Shown in pieces: positions 8,198 to 16,940 of a stretch of DNA of 32,169 bases. Made by a program: the position numbers and the translations under genes. The stretch's first letter is position 1. The number at the start of each line of letters is the position of its first letter. Origin of the DNA: Porticoccus sp963925605. Its GTDB lineage: Bacteria; Pseudomonadota; Gammaproteobacteria; Pseudomonadales; Porticoccaceae. Where the stretch lies: contig CAWURY010000019.1 in NCBI GenBank assembly GCA_963925605.1, positions 1-32,169 on the forward strand, written 5' to 3'. A model generated the notes under the pieces. That model saw only the letters and a program-made list of their open reading frames with translations, was not told the origin of the DNA and ran no database searches.

Positions 8198-9460
8198 CTA
8201 ACCAGGAATTCGGCGAATATTAGCTCCCAGCTGCTGAAATTTTTCTTCGATACGCTCATAGCCACGATCAATATGATAAATCCTATCAACCACCGTGTCT
8301 CCATCTGCAACCAAACCTGCAATAACCAAGCTTGCTGAAGCACGCAGGTCTGATGCCATTACCGGCGCAGCTTTCAAACGCTCCACACCTGTTACACTAG
8401 CAGTATTCCTATCCACACTAATAGTTGCACCCATACGATTTAGTTCATGTACTTGCACTAGGCGATTTTCAAAAACAGTCTCGACAATAACTGCAGAGCC
8501 TTCGGCAACAGCATTAACAGTTGTTAGCTGCGCCTGCATATCCGTCGGGAATCCTGGATAAGGCGCTGTTACAAAACTAACTGCTTTGGGTCTTTTTTTC
8601 TCCATGTCTAGCTGAATCCAATCAATTCCTGTAGTTATTATAGCGCCCGCTTCTTGCAGCTTTTTTAATACAGCATCCAGAGTCTTAGGGTTTGTGTCTT
8701 TAAGTTTAATCTTACCTCTAGTGGCTACGGCGGCGGCGAGATAAGTCGCCGTTTCAATTCTATCCGGCATTACTCTGTAGCTACCCTTATGAAGAGACAG
8801 GACCCCCTCGATCACTATCGTTGATGTCCCTGCTCCAGAAATTCTTCCCCCGAGAGTGTTAATAAATTGTGCCAAATCAACCACTTCCGGCTCACGCGCA
8901 GCATTCTCAATTATGGTTTGACCTTCAGCAAGCGCTGCGGCCATCATCAGATTCTCAGTGGCTCCAACTGAAACGATACCCATTGTGATATGAGCACCCT
9001 GCAGGCGCCCATCAACACTCGCATTAATATAACCTCCATCTATATCAATTGAAGCACCCATTAGTTTAAGGCCCTCAAGATGCAAGTCAACAGGGCGACT
9101 ACCTATAGCGCAGCCTCCGGGAAAAGATACTTTAGCAACACCATATTTTGCCAACATAGGGCCTAAAACCAAAATAGAAGCGCGCATCGTCCTTACTAGA
9201 TCGTAGGGTGCAATATGATTATTAAGTGTAGTGGCATCGACCTCAACTTGCATTTTTTCGTTCATAGTGACCGTGACGCCGAGACAACCAAGCAGCTCAA
9301 ACATAGTGGTAATATCATGGAGATGAGGAATATTAGATACCATTACAGGGCCGTCTGCGAGCAAAGTAGCGGCCAAAATAGGTAGGGCTGCATTTTTTGC
9401 CCCAGAAATACGAATTTCTCCAGACAGCGGACCGCCTCCAGAGATCAACAGCTTATCCAT
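8198..9460 (-). CDS. murA: UDP-N-acetylglucosamine 1-carboxyvinyltransferase
   Basis: 420 residues from the ATG at 9460, chosen because AGGA (9467-9470) sits 6 nt upstream; the open frame extends nine codons further without support. MurA transfers enolpyruvate from PEP to UDP-GlcNAc, the first committed step of peptidoglycan synthesis. The N-terminus has GAKNAALPI with the catalytic Lys22-Asn23. Cys117 in PGGCAIGSRP is the active-site cysteine that fosfomycin alkylates, so classical fosfomycin sensitivity at the target is expected. It lies between ibaG and hisG on the same strand. Confidence 0.97.
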   Translation of the reverse strand: MDKLLISGGGPLSGEIRISGAKNAALPILAATLLADGPVMVSNIPHLHDITTMFELLGCLGVTVTMNEKMQVEVDATTLNNHIAPYDLVRTMRASILVLGPMLAKYGVAKVSFPGGCAIGSRPVDLHLEGLKLMGASIDIDGGYINASVDGRLQGAHITMGIVSVGATENLMMAAALAEGQTIIENAAREPEVVDLAQFINTLGGRISGAGTSTIVIEGVLSLHKGSYRVMPDRIETATYLAAAVATRGKIKLKDTNPKTLDAVLKKLQEAGAIITTGIDWIQLDMEKKRPKAVSFVTAPYPGFPTDMQAQLTTVNAVAEGSAVIVETVFENRLVQVHELNRMGATISVDRNTASVTGVERLKAAPVMASDLRASASLVIAGLVADGDTVVDRIYHIDRGYERIEEKFQQLGANIRRIPG

Positions 9461-9527
9461 TAAAAATCCTTTTTTGTACAAGAGCAATACTTAGGGGCGA
9501 TCCGATAAACTACAGTGCTTGGTAAAA

Positions 9528-9764
9528 TTACTGTAATTGCCATTCTTCTAGGGTAAATGTTTTCATATTTACAGCATGAATAGACCCGTCAGAAATACAG
9601 TCACGCAGTACCGTATAAACCAATTGCTGTCGCTGAACAGGTCTAAGACCAAAGAAAATCTGCCCAACTACAACAATATTAAAATGCCTGTCATCGCCTT
9701 CAACTGTTATTTCACAATCAGGCAGACCTGAAAGTAATAAAGTTTTTATGTCGGCAGGGCTCAT
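9528..9764 (-). CDS. ibaG: BolA family iron-sulfur/acid-stress protein IbaG
   Basis: 78 residues. BolA-like fold: ITVEGDDRHFNIVVVG, then VQRQQLVYTVLRDCISDGSIHAVNMKTFTLEEW, with the conserved IHAV segment whose His is a likely cluster ligand shared with a monothiol glutaredoxin. IbaG (YrbA) proteins take part in iron-sulfur handling and acid response. The ATG has AGGAG with a 6-nt spacer. Position between mlaC and murA is the standard one, but mlaB, which usually sits directly upstream, is absent; only 16 bp separate it from mlaC. Confidence 0.92.
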   Translation of the reverse strand: MSPADIKTLLLSGLPDCEITVEGDDRHFNIVVVGQIFFGLRPVQRQQLVYTVLRDCISDGSIHAVNMKTFTLEEWQLQ

Positions 9765-9780
9765 ATATATCTCCTAGCTC

Positions 9781-10434
9781 CTAATTAGCAGAAGATGACC
9801 AGTTATCAATCACTTTGTCGATATCTCCACCAAATTGTCCCGCTCTTTGAATAAATTGATTTCGAAAAATCTTTCCTAAATTTATACCATTAATAACTAA
9901 ATTGGTTACTTTCCAAGAACCGTGATGAGTTAAATTCATTGAATAAACCAGAGGGAAGACACCATCTGAGCCACGGATTTCTTGTACAACTTTTATTGAT
10001 TTGAGGCCATTAATGTCTTCTGTTGGTGGCACAACGACAATAGACTGCTCGCCATAAGACAGTAAACCGCGACCATAGGTTTCGATAAGTTCCCGTCTAA
10101 ACGTAACAGCAAAACGATTGCGCTGCTCAACACTAGCGACTTTGGCATACTGCCCCATCACCCTAAATGCGATCCAGTCAAAATCAATAACATTATTTAG
10201 CAATGCATCAAGTTCTCCAAAAAAAAATTCTGGGCTCTTAGCAAAAGTTTCTCTATGAATCGAAATAGTTTTCAATAATTCCTGTGTGACCCGCTCTACC
10301 AAATCATGCGGTTTTTGTATCTGCGTTGAATCAGCAGGGTCAGCATTTGTATTTGCAATAGAGGACGCAACTACAGAGGACACCAAAAACAAAAAAAGCA
10401 TGCCTATTGTTAAGCTTAGATACCTGCGGAGCAT
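9781..10434 (-). CDS. mlaC: Periplasmic phospholipid-binding protein MlaC
   Basis: 217 residues with an N-terminal signal peptide (about 1-24, LSLTIGMLFLFLVSSVVAS). MlaC shuttles phospholipids between the outer-membrane MlaA complex and the inner-membrane MlaFEDB transporter. Family features are visible: VDFDWIAFRVMG-like segment IDFDWIAFRVMGQYAKVAS, EQRNRFAVTFRRELIETYGR, LLSYGEQSIVVVPP and WKVTNLVINGINLG. It is the first gene of the mlaC-ibaG-murA-hisGDC unit, with AAGGA upstream of the ATG. The usual neighbours mlaF, mlaE, mlaD and mlaB are missing. Confidence 0.9.
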   Translation of the reverse strand: MLRRYLSLTIGMLFLFLVSSVVASSIANTNADPADSTQIQKPHDLVERVTQELLKTISIHRETFAKSPEFFFGELDALLNNVIDFDWIAFRVMGQYAKVASVEQRNRFAVTFRRELIETYGRGLLSYGEQSIVVVPPTEDINGLKSIKVVQEIRGSDGVFPLVYSMNLTHHGSWKVTNLVINGINLGKIFRNQFIQRAGQFGGDIDKVIDNWSSSAN

Positions 10435-10611
10435 TTTCAGATTCCTTATAAACCTTTATTTGATTGACACTATTACCAACTTAATCCAATTATGAGAACA
10501 GTCTGGGCCGATATCACGAAAAATAGCTGACTTAGAAACGCCTGCACTATAACATTGCACATCTAATTTACGAAATACCCTCCAGGCCAAAATTAAGGAA
10601 TTAAAGTTAAA

Positions 10612-11595
10612 ATGGAAATGTTGAGTCTTGCAATTTTAGCAGTACTGTTTGGACTAATAGGCTTGGTTTGGGGAGCTGACCGTTTTGTTACAGGAAGCGC
10701 TGCAGTTGCGGATAATTTTGGCATTTCACCCATGGTGGTTGGCCTTACAGTTGTATCTATAGGCACATCTGCGCCAGAAATTCTTGTTTCTATCAATGCA
10801 TCCTTAAATAATGCTGGGGCTATGGGCATAGGCAATGCTATCGGTTCGAATCTAGCCAATATCGGGCTAGTTTTGGGTCTCACCGCTCTTATTTGCCCAA
10901 TTCCACTTCGTCATGATTTACTTAAAATAGAAGCATTTGCACTTCTGGCTGCGACTTTTCTTGCCGGCATATTTCTGTATGACGGGAACCTAACTCGCGT
11001 TGAGGGGGTAATTCTTTTTGTTACTACTTTTCCAGTTTTCGCTTTAATTTTTTATTACAAAAAAAATACCTCTCGCATAGAAAATTTAGACTCAAGCAAC
11101 GACACCCATTCCACTTCAACTAAAAAGGCTTTAATCTTTCTCTTAATGGGCCTCGGAGGCCTGCTCATCTGTTCAGATTTACTAGTCTGGGGTGCTAAAG
11201 AACTTGCTCAATTTTTTGGTGTAAGCCAGCTTGTTATTGGTCTAACTATTGTCGCTATCGGAACCAGCCTTCCAGAATTAGCTGCCTCAGTACTTAGTGC
11301 CATTCGTGGCCACCACGACATCGCCATAGGGACTATATTTGGCTCTAACTTATTAAATTTATTGGCTGTGATGGCTGCACCAGGAATAATTGCCCCATTA
11401 GTGCTAGGCAAAGAGGTTTTTCTTCGAGACTATTTGTCCATGAGCTTATTAACGCTAATACTAACTGCCATGATTGCATCATCGCTATGGCTGGGGCAAA
11501 AGCATCGTCGCCAAGCAACGATGTCAAAAAAAACAGGGCTTGTTCTATTGTCGCTATATGCACTTTATTGCGTTGTTCTTATATTTGGAGGTTAA
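10612..11595 (+). CDS. yrbG: Calcium/sodium antiporter, CaCA family (YrbG-like)
   Basis: 327 residues, about ten predicted membrane helices in two inverted halves. The alpha repeats are readable: VGLTVVSIGTSAPEILVSIN, then NAIGSNLANIGLVLG in the first half and IGLTIVAIGTSLPELAASV, then IFGSNLLNLLAVMA in the second. The GTSxPE glutamates are the cation-binding residues. The middle loop (about 150-170) is short and polar. The ATG at 10612 has AAGGA 12 nt upstream; a second ATG two codons on is possible. yrbG normally sits between the mla operon and kdsD, as here. The E. coli protein's physiological role is unclear. Confidence 0.93.
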   Translation: MEMLSLAILAVLFGLIGLVWGADRFVTGSAAVADNFGISPMVVGLTVVSIGTSAPEILVSINASLNNAGAMGIGNAIGSNLANIGLVLGLTALICPIPLRHDLLKIEAFALLAATFLAGIFLYDGNLTRVEGVILFVTTFPVFALIFYYKKNTSRIENLDSSNDTHSTSTKKALIFLLMGLGGLLICSDLLVWGAKELAQFFGVSQLVIGLTIVAIGTSLPELAASVLSAIRGHHDIAIGTIFGSNLLNLLAVMAAPGIIAPLVLGKEVFLRDYLSMSLLTLILTAMIASSLWLGQKHRRQATMSKKTGLVLLSLYALYCVVLIFGG

Positions 11596-11623
11596 GGCAT
11601 GCCTTCCTTCTTAACCTTAAAGA

Positions 11624-11653
11624 TTGTTAACCGGAACTTACTGCCGTTATACT
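11624..11653 (+). promoter_or_regulatory. Candidate sigma-70 promoter of kdsD
   Basis: TTGTTA (11624-11629), an 18-bp spacer and TATACT (11648-11653, 5/6 to consensus) lie just before kdsD; the start point near 11660 would leave a short leader. An imperfect hairpin, GGTTAAG (11590-11596) with CTTAACC (11610-11616), precedes it at the yrbG stop but lacks a T tract. Confidence 0.45.
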
Positions 11654-11672
11654 AACAAAAATAGAGCTAAAC

Positions 11673-12644
11673 ATGACCAAAAACGACTATTTAGAGGTGG
11701 CCAAGCGGACTATACGCATGGAAGCTCAAGCTATTGGGTTGCTGGAACATCGTATTGACAACGATTTCATTCAAGCCTGCGAGTTAATGCTCGGATGCTC
11801 AGGTCGTGTTGTAGTGACCGGTATGGGGAAATCAGGCCATATTGGCCGAAAAATTGCTGCAACTTTAGCTAGCACAGGCACTCCAGCATTTTTTCTGCAT
11901 CCGGGCGAAGCAAGCCACGGCGATATCGGTATGATCACCGGAAAAGATGTAGTTTTAGCCCTGTCAAACTCAGGAACTACATCTGAGGTAGTTACACTGT
12001 TACCTCTAATTAAACGTATAGGTGTTCCTTTAATTAGCATGACCGGAGACTCTCTCTCGACCTTAGCTGTAAGCGCAGAAGTCCATCTAGATGTACAGGT
12101 ATCTTGCGAGGCATGCCCTCTTGGTTTGGCTCCTACAACTAGCACGACTGCGACTCTTGTTATGGGGGATGCTTTGGCTATAGCGTTACTGGAGGCAAGA
12201 GGATTTACTGCTGAAGATTTTGCTTTTTCTCATCCAGGAGGAGCGCTAGGGCACAAATTACTGTTAAAGGTACAAGACATAATGCACAGTGGCGAGAAAA
12301 TTCCAAAGGTAAGTGCCAATGATTCCCTGAGCCATGCACTACTTGAGATGTCGAAAAAAGGGTTTGGTATGACCACTGTGATCGATGATTCTGGGATGCT
12401 TTTAGGTGTATTCACTGACGGTGATCTGCGCAGAACTATAGGCGCTAACATCGACACAAAAGCGACCCCTGTGGGTCAACTTATTCAAGCTAACTTCAAA
12501 GCAATCCATCAAGATGCACTGGCTGCTGAAGCTCTAAAAATTATTGAAGATTGTCAGATTACAGCTCTAGTAGTAGAAGACTCAAGCCATCATCCTGTTG
12601 GTATAGTGCATTTGCATGACATACTTCGGGCGGGAATTATCTAA
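11673..12644 (+). CDS. kdsD: D-arabinose 5-phosphate isomerase
   Basis: 323 residues. It converts ribulose 5-phosphate to arabinose 5-phosphate, the first step towards Kdo for LPS. The SIS domain (about 30-185) has VVVTGMGKSGHIGRK with Lys53, SNSGTTSE (98-105) and SHPGGALG with His187, residues that correspond to the active site of the E. coli enzyme. Two CBS domains follow (about 200-323; KVQDIMHSGEKIP starts the first). The gene is 2 bp from kdsC, so the two Kdo enzymes are cotranscribed. Confidence 0.97.
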   Translation: MTKNDYLEVAKRTIRMEAQAIGLLEHRIDNDFIQACELMLGCSGRVVVTGMGKSGHIGRKIAATLASTGTPAFFLHPGEASHGDIGMITGKDVVLALSNSGTTSEVVTLLPLIKRIGVPLISMTGDSLSTLAVSAEVHLDVQVSCEACPLGLAPTTSTTATLVMGDALAIALLEARGFTAEDFAFSHPGGALGHKLLLKVQDIMHSGEKIPKVSANDSLSHALLEMSKKGFGMTTVIDDSGMLLGVFTDGDLRRTIGANIDTKATPVGQLIQANFKAIHQDALAAEALKIIEDCQITALVVEDSSHHPVGIVHLHDILRAGII

Positions 12645-12646
12645 CT

Positions 12647-13192
12647 ATGGCAATAAACAACCAGAAAGTTCTGAATCGGGCAAAATCAATTCGGCTACTG
12701 CTGCTAGATGTTGATGGGGTGCTAACCGATGGACGGCTATATTTCGGTAACAATGGCGAGGAACTCAAAGCATTTAATATTCAAGATGGTCTTGGCATTA
12801 AACTATTACAAAGAAATGGTGTCGAAGTAGGGATCATAACTGGTCGATCATCTGCGCTGGTAGCAAGAAGGGCGGAAGAACTTGGTATAAAATTAGTGAT
12901 TCAGGGTAGAGAGGACAAGCTAGCTGCCCTAGAAGAAGCCCTAAGGGATGACAAAGAAAATCACTGCTATGAAATGCAAGAAATCGCATTCCTTGGTGAT
13001 GATTTACCAGATCTTGCTGTAATTAGCCGAGTGGGGTTAGGGGTTGCGGTAGCTGATGCCCATAAGTTTGTAGCCAAACACTCTCATTGGCAAACCTCAA
13101 AAAAAGGCGGTTATGGGGCGGTAAGAGAACTAGCCGAATTGATCTTGCAAGCAAAAAACACCCTCGATTCAATTTTACTGGACTACCTCTAG
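12647..13192 (+). CDS. kdsC: 3-deoxy-D-manno-octulosonate 8-phosphate phosphatase
   Basis: 181 residues. A cap-less, tetrameric HAD phosphatase that releases phosphate from Kdo 8-phosphate. Motif I is LLLLDVDGVLTDGRL with nucleophile Asp21 and Asp23; IITGRSS (63-69) carries motif II; motif III is GDDLPD (117-122). The enzyme completes Kdo made by KdsD and KdsA (kdsA is not here). It follows kdsD by 2 bp and precedes lptC by 49 bp. Confidence 0.97.
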   Translation: MAINNQKVLNRAKSIRLLLLDVDGVLTDGRLYFGNNGEELKAFNIQDGLGIKLLQRNGVEVGIITGRSSALVARRAEELGIKLVIQGREDKLAALEEALRDDKENHCYEMQEIAFLGDDLPDLAVISRVGLGVAVADAHKFVAKHSHWQTSKKGGYGAVRELAELILQAKNTLDSILLDYL

Positions 13193-13241
13193 AGAAATAA
13201 ATCATTAGTAGGAATTATTTTTTTTAAAAATACACCTCATT

Positions 13242-13814
13242 ATGCGCAATCTGCTCTTAACAATCATGTTTTTAGGTGTAACTGGAATTTTTTTATTATT
13301 CTGGGTTACACAGCCTGAAGTCTTTACGAAAAAGACCAGCTATAACTCAAGCGTTATCGACACAAAATTTGATAGCTACATGCTAAATATATCTATGCTT
13401 GAATTTAACAAAGAGGGAACCCTGGCATCCAAAATAGAGGCTGCTAATACTAGTTACTTCAAAACAAATAATCGCCTTAAGTTCACTAAACCAAAATTCA
13501 CGCACTACCAAACAAAAGATTCCATCAAACCCTGGCATCTTAAGGCAGCCAAAGGCGAGACAACTAATGATGGCAAGAGTATACTATTTAAAGAAGATGT
13601 TTATGCATGGAAAGATCTAACTAATGGGGGAAAAAGTGAATTTAGGACCGAAGAGCTGATCCTGCATCCCAGCAAACATACTATTGAAACTGACCACAAG
13701 GTTAGAGTGATTAGTCCAAATGGAGAATCTGTAGGCGTCGGAATGAAAGGAAATCTAAACACAGAAGTGTTCAAGTTGCTCTCTGAAGTCCAAGGAGTCA
13801 TCCATGGTCGCTAG
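13242..13814 (+). CDS. lptC: LPS export protein LptC
   Basis: 190 residues, one N-terminal membrane helix (about 4-22) and a periplasmic beta-jellyroll domain. LptC joins the LptB2FG ABC transporter to the LptA bridge. The sequence is divergent, as usual for this family, but the anchor, length, segments such as WHLKAAKGETTNDGKSILF and the position between kdsC and lptA identify it. No clear ribosome-binding site is visible before the ATG. The last 11 nt overlap lptA. Confidence 0.9.
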   Translation: MRNLLLTIMFLGVTGIFLLFWVTQPEVFTKKTSYNSSVIDTKFDSYMLNISMLEFNKEGTLASKIEAANTSYFKTNNRLKFTKPKFTHYQTKDSIKPWHLKAAKGETTNDGKSILFKEDVYAWKDLTNGGKSEFRTEELILHPSKHTIETDHKVRVISPNGESVGVGMKGNLNTEVFKLLSEVQGVIHGR

Positions 13815-14292
13815 GCTTATTCTTTTGCTAACTGCATTCAGCTGGTGTGCATTTTCAATTGCGCTCTCTGATGATAGAGAGGCGCCTATTAAAATCATAT
13901 CAGACCGTGCAGAGCAGAATGAACAGAAAGGCACCGCCACCTATGAAGGCTCTGTAGTTGTCCAACAAGGAAGCATGAAAATTAATGCGGATAAAGTAAC
14001 TGTCACGACTGACACCAAAGAAGGCGATAAGATTGTGGCTATAGGAAGTCCAGCTCTCTACCAGCAAATTCAAAATACTGGAGGCGGGCTTGTTTTAGCA
14101 AGCGCTAATATTATTAACTACTCTGTTAAAGATAACAGAGTTGGACTAACAAAAGATGCTAGTCTCGAGAAAAATGGTACAACCATAACTGGGGATAAAA
14201 TTGACTACGACCGAAAAGCAGCAACTGTAAAAGCCTCTTCTGAGAAAAACAAAAAGAGTCGTATAGAAATGATTATCCCCTCCACTAATTAA
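13804..14292 (+). CDS. lptA: Periplasmic LPS bridge protein LptA
   Basis: 162 residues with a signal peptide (about 1-21). LptA forms the head-to-tail beta-jellyroll bridge that carries LPS across the periplasm. The OstA/LptA core is readable: PIKIISDRAEQNEQKGTATYEG, VVVQQGSMKINADKVTV and TITGDKIDYDRKAATVKA. The ATG lies inside the end of lptC with AAGGAG 6 nt upstream, so the ribosome-binding site is coded within lptC. Confidence 0.95.
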   Translation: MVARLILLLTAFSWCAFSIALSDDREAPIKIISDRAEQNEQKGTATYEGSVVVQQGSMKINADKVTVTTDTKEGDKIVAIGSPALYQQIQNTGGGLVLASANIINYSVKDNRVGLTKDASLEKNGTTITGDKIDYDRKAATVKASSEKNKKSRIEMIIPSTN

Positions 14293-14305
14293 AAAGGCCA
14301 TATTT

Positions 14306-15031
14306 ATGGCAGTACTCAGGGCTCTTAATCTTTCTAAAAGCTATAAAAAACGACCCGTCATTCGGGATGTTTCACTTTGCGTAGAAAGTGGCGCCATAGT
14401 TGGCTTATTAGGGCCAAATGGTGCCGGGAAAACGACATGTTTTTATATGATAGTTGGCTTAATCGCACAAGATGGTGGGGAGGTTTTCATTGGAGAGGAG
14501 AATATCACCGGCTTGCCAATGCATGGGCGCGCAAAAAAAGGCCTCGGTTATCTGCCCCAAGAGGCATCTATATTCAGAAAGATGAGTGTAGAAAATAATA
14601 TTTTAGCTATCCTGGAAACACGACATGACCTCGATAAGGCTCAGCGTGAAAATAAAACTCACGAATTATTAGAAGAGTTTCATCTTACTCATATTCGAAA
14701 CTCTATGGGGCTTAGTCTTTCAGGAGGTGAGCGCCGAAGAGTGGAAATTGCTAGGGCCTTAGCTACAGAGCCTAAATTTATTCTCCTTGATGAGCCTTTT
14801 GCCGGAGTCGATCCCATCTCTGTAAATGAGATTAAGAACATTATTCGACATTTGAAAAGCAAAGGAATTGGTGTTCTGATCACTGATCATAACGTACGTG
14901 AGACTCTCGATATCTGCGAGCATGCTTATATTATCGGCGAAGGGGCAGTTATTGCGGAGGGGCAGGCCTCCGAAATAGTGGCTAATAAGGAAGTTCGAGA
15001 TATATATCTAGGCGAAGACTTTGTACTTTAA
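14306..15031 (+). CDS. lptB: LPS export ABC transporter ATP-binding protein LptB
   Basis: 241 residues, identical in length to E. coli LptB. It is the cytoplasmic ATPase of the LptB2FG extractor. Walker A GPNGAGKT is at 36-43, the Q-loop at GYLPQEASIF (81-90), the ABC signature LSGGE at 138-142, Walker B FILLDEP at 158-164 with catalytic Glu163, and the switch His in VLITDHNVRE. AAGG precedes the ATG. lptF and lptG are not in the window. Confidence 0.98.
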   Translation: MAVLRALNLSKSYKKRPVIRDVSLCVESGAIVGLLGPNGAGKTTCFYMIVGLIAQDGGEVFIGEENITGLPMHGRAKKGLGYLPQEASIFRKMSVENNILAILETRHDLDKAQRENKTHELLEEFHLTHIRNSMGLSLSGGERRRVEIARALATEPKFILLDEPFAGVDPISVNEIKNIIRHLKSKGIGVLITDHNVRETLDICEHAYIIGEGAVIAEGQASEIVANKEVRDIYLGEDFVL

Positions 15032-15173
15032 TAGCAATTATCCCGCTTAGTCTGTTTCAGAAATTTCAACTATGTTGGTATTATTCCAACTTAGACATAA
15101 GAATTGCTTAATGTGACGTCTCATGCTCAGGCTAGAATTTTTTATCTAAAAACTAGAGTTACCATAAAGCCCC

Positions 15174-16634
15174 ATGAAGCCAACCCTGCAGTTAAATCTT
15201 ACTCAAAGACTAGCAATGACGCCGCAGCTCCAGCAAGCCATACGGTTTCTTCAGCTGTCCTCGCTGGATCTCCTTCAAGAAATTCAACAAAACTTATATA
15301 GCAACCCACTTCTAGAACTTGAAGAAGAGATGGAGAATTTAGACATCCTTGAGGAACAGTCCACCAATGAACCCACAGTGAGATCCACCGAGGATCTCAC
15401 TGCAAGTGACCGGGAAGAAAAAACACTGGAAGAGTTGTCCCTCGATACCAAATGGGACGATGTTAACGAGCTAACTAGCAACAAAATAGCGGAAAATAGG
15501 GTTTTTGAGGGGGATGAGGAGCTCGATCGAACCGCTAACTCCCTCAAGGATCATCTAATATGGCAACTCAATCTAGCACCTCTTTCTAAGATGGGATTCT
15601 TAATTGGAGAGTATATTATTGATTCGATTGACGCGAATGGAATGTTTACTGTAGAAGCCAAGGACATCCAAATATTGCTAGGTGATACCACAAAACTTGA
15701 GGATGTGCATGCAGTGCTATATCAAATACAACAGTTTGATCCCCCGGGAGTCGGAGCAAGAACTCTCTCTGAATCACTGTTAATACAACTAAATCAACTC
15801 CCAGAGAACACGGTGCATCTAAATGAAGCCAGACTATTGGTATCTGATTATATTGATCTGGTGGGCGAAAATAACTATCAACAAATCCAGAAAATTACCG
15901 GATACACCTCGGCAACTATCAATTCAGCCATACTTTTAATAAAAACTTTATCGCCTCACCCGGGAGACAAATGGAACAACGAACCCATAGGATATATTAC
16001 CCCTGATGTGCGCGCCCACAAGTCAAATGGGGTCTGGCATGTATTGTTAAATGAGAGCATCACGCCAAAACTGAAAATTAATGAACACTATGCATCTTTA
16101 GTCAAACGAGGAGATTCCAGCCAAGAAAACGACTTTATAAGAAGCCATTTACAAGAAGCAAAATGGCTTATTCGAAGTATAGAAAATCGCAACGAAACTC
16201 TATTAAGAGTTGCTTCCTGCATCGTCAAACAACAACAAGAGTTTTTCAAACAAGGGCCGATCGCCATGAAGCCTATGATTTTAGAAAATATAGCAGAAGA
16301 GTTAGGACTTCATGAATCAACCATATCCCGGGCAACTACCCAAAAATACATAGACACACCACTGGGCGTCTTTGAGCTAAAGTATTTCTTCTCAAGTCAT
16401 GTAAAAACATCACATGGAGAAAGGTTTTCATCTACGGCGATTCGCGCTATCCTAAAAAAAATTATCAGCACTGAAGATCCAGCGCGCCCTTTGAGTGACA
16501 GTAAGCTAACATTCTTGCTGCATGAAATGGATATTCAGGTTGCACGCCGTACGATTGCTAAGTATAGAGAGGACGCAGGCATTGCTACTTCTAGCAATCG
16601 AAAACACACTCAAATCATTTACGATAAAAAATAA
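15174..16634 (+). CDS. rpoN: RNA polymerase sigma-54 factor
   Basis: 486 residues. Sigma-54 recognises -24 GG / -12 GC promoters and needs an AAA+ activator such as NtrC, which is encoded at 25514-26938. Region I (1-50) has the Gln/Leu-rich QLNLTQRLAMTPQLQQAIRF; an acidic region II follows (about 55-110); the core-binding domain includes FDPPGVGARTLSESL; the helix-turn-helix contains LHESTISRATTQKY; the RpoN box ARRTIAKYRE is at 457-466. It is preceded by a 142-bp gap after lptB in which no convincing promoter was found, and hpf follows directly. Confidence 0.98.
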   Translation: MKPTLQLNLTQRLAMTPQLQQAIRFLQLSSLDLLQEIQQNLYSNPLLELEEEMENLDILEEQSTNEPTVRSTEDLTASDREEKTLEELSLDTKWDDVNELTSNKIAENRVFEGDEELDRTANSLKDHLIWQLNLAPLSKMGFLIGEYIIDSIDANGMFTVEAKDIQILLGDTTKLEDVHAVLYQIQQFDPPGVGARTLSESLLIQLNQLPENTVHLNEARLLVSDYIDLVGENNYQQIQKITGYTSATINSAILLIKTLSPHPGDKWNNEPIGYITPDVRAHKSNGVWHVLLNESITPKLKINEHYASLVKRGDSSQENDFIRSHLQEAKWLIRSIENRNETLLRVASCIVKQQQEFFKQGPIAMKPMILENIAEELGLHESTISRATTQKYIDTPLGVFELKYFFSSHVKTSHGERFSSTAIRAILKKIISTEDPARPLSDSKLTFLLHEMDIQVARRTIAKYREDAGIATSSNRKHTQIIYDKK

Positions 16635-16646
16635 ATGGAGCACCAT

Positions 16647-16934
16647 ATGCAACTAAGTATTAGCGGTCATCATCTAACTATAACTACCCCAATTAAAGAG
16701 TATATTGCAAACAAACTAGAAAAATTAGAGCGCCACCATAACGGTATTACTAACATTCATGTTATTGTCTCGGTAGACAAACTGCTACAAAAAGCGGAGG
16801 CCACTATACATATCAGTGGCGGAGAATTGTTCGCCGCCTCCGAACACGGAGACCTATATGCAGCAATAGATTTACTTGCAGATAAGTTAGACAGACAACT
16901 TATTAAACACAAAGAAAAACATCGAGAAAGATGA
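16647..16934 (+). CDS. hpf: Ribosome hibernation promoting factor, short form
   Basis: 95 residues from the ATG at 16647: GGAG (16637-16640) is 6 nt upstream and the product starts MQLSISGHHLTITTPIKEYI like E. coli HPF. Another ATG at 16635 directly abuts the rpoN stop but lacks a ribosome-binding site. HPF binds the decoding region of the small subunit and promotes 100S dimers in stationary phase. The short form lacks the extra C-terminal domain of long HPF, so an RMF partner would be expected elsewhere. Confidence 0.95.
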   Translation: MQLSISGHHLTITTPIKEYIANKLEKLERHHNGITNIHVIVSVDKLLQKAEATIHISGGELFAASEHGDLYAAIDLLADKLDRQLIKHKEKHRER

Positions 16935-16940
16935 TCATAC

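Noticed and set aside
11771..12145. 124-codon antisense frame in kdsD, and similar long antisense frames in glnL (24705-25070), glnG (25759-26106) and ctpA (30544-30849)
   Set aside because: They mirror strongly conserved sense genes, lack ribosome-binding sites and show low-complexity composition typical of shadow frames.
15074..15090. Hairpin GTTGG/CCAAC between lptB and rpoN
   Set aside because: Five base pairs, no T tract, and no convincing promoter beside it; probably chance.
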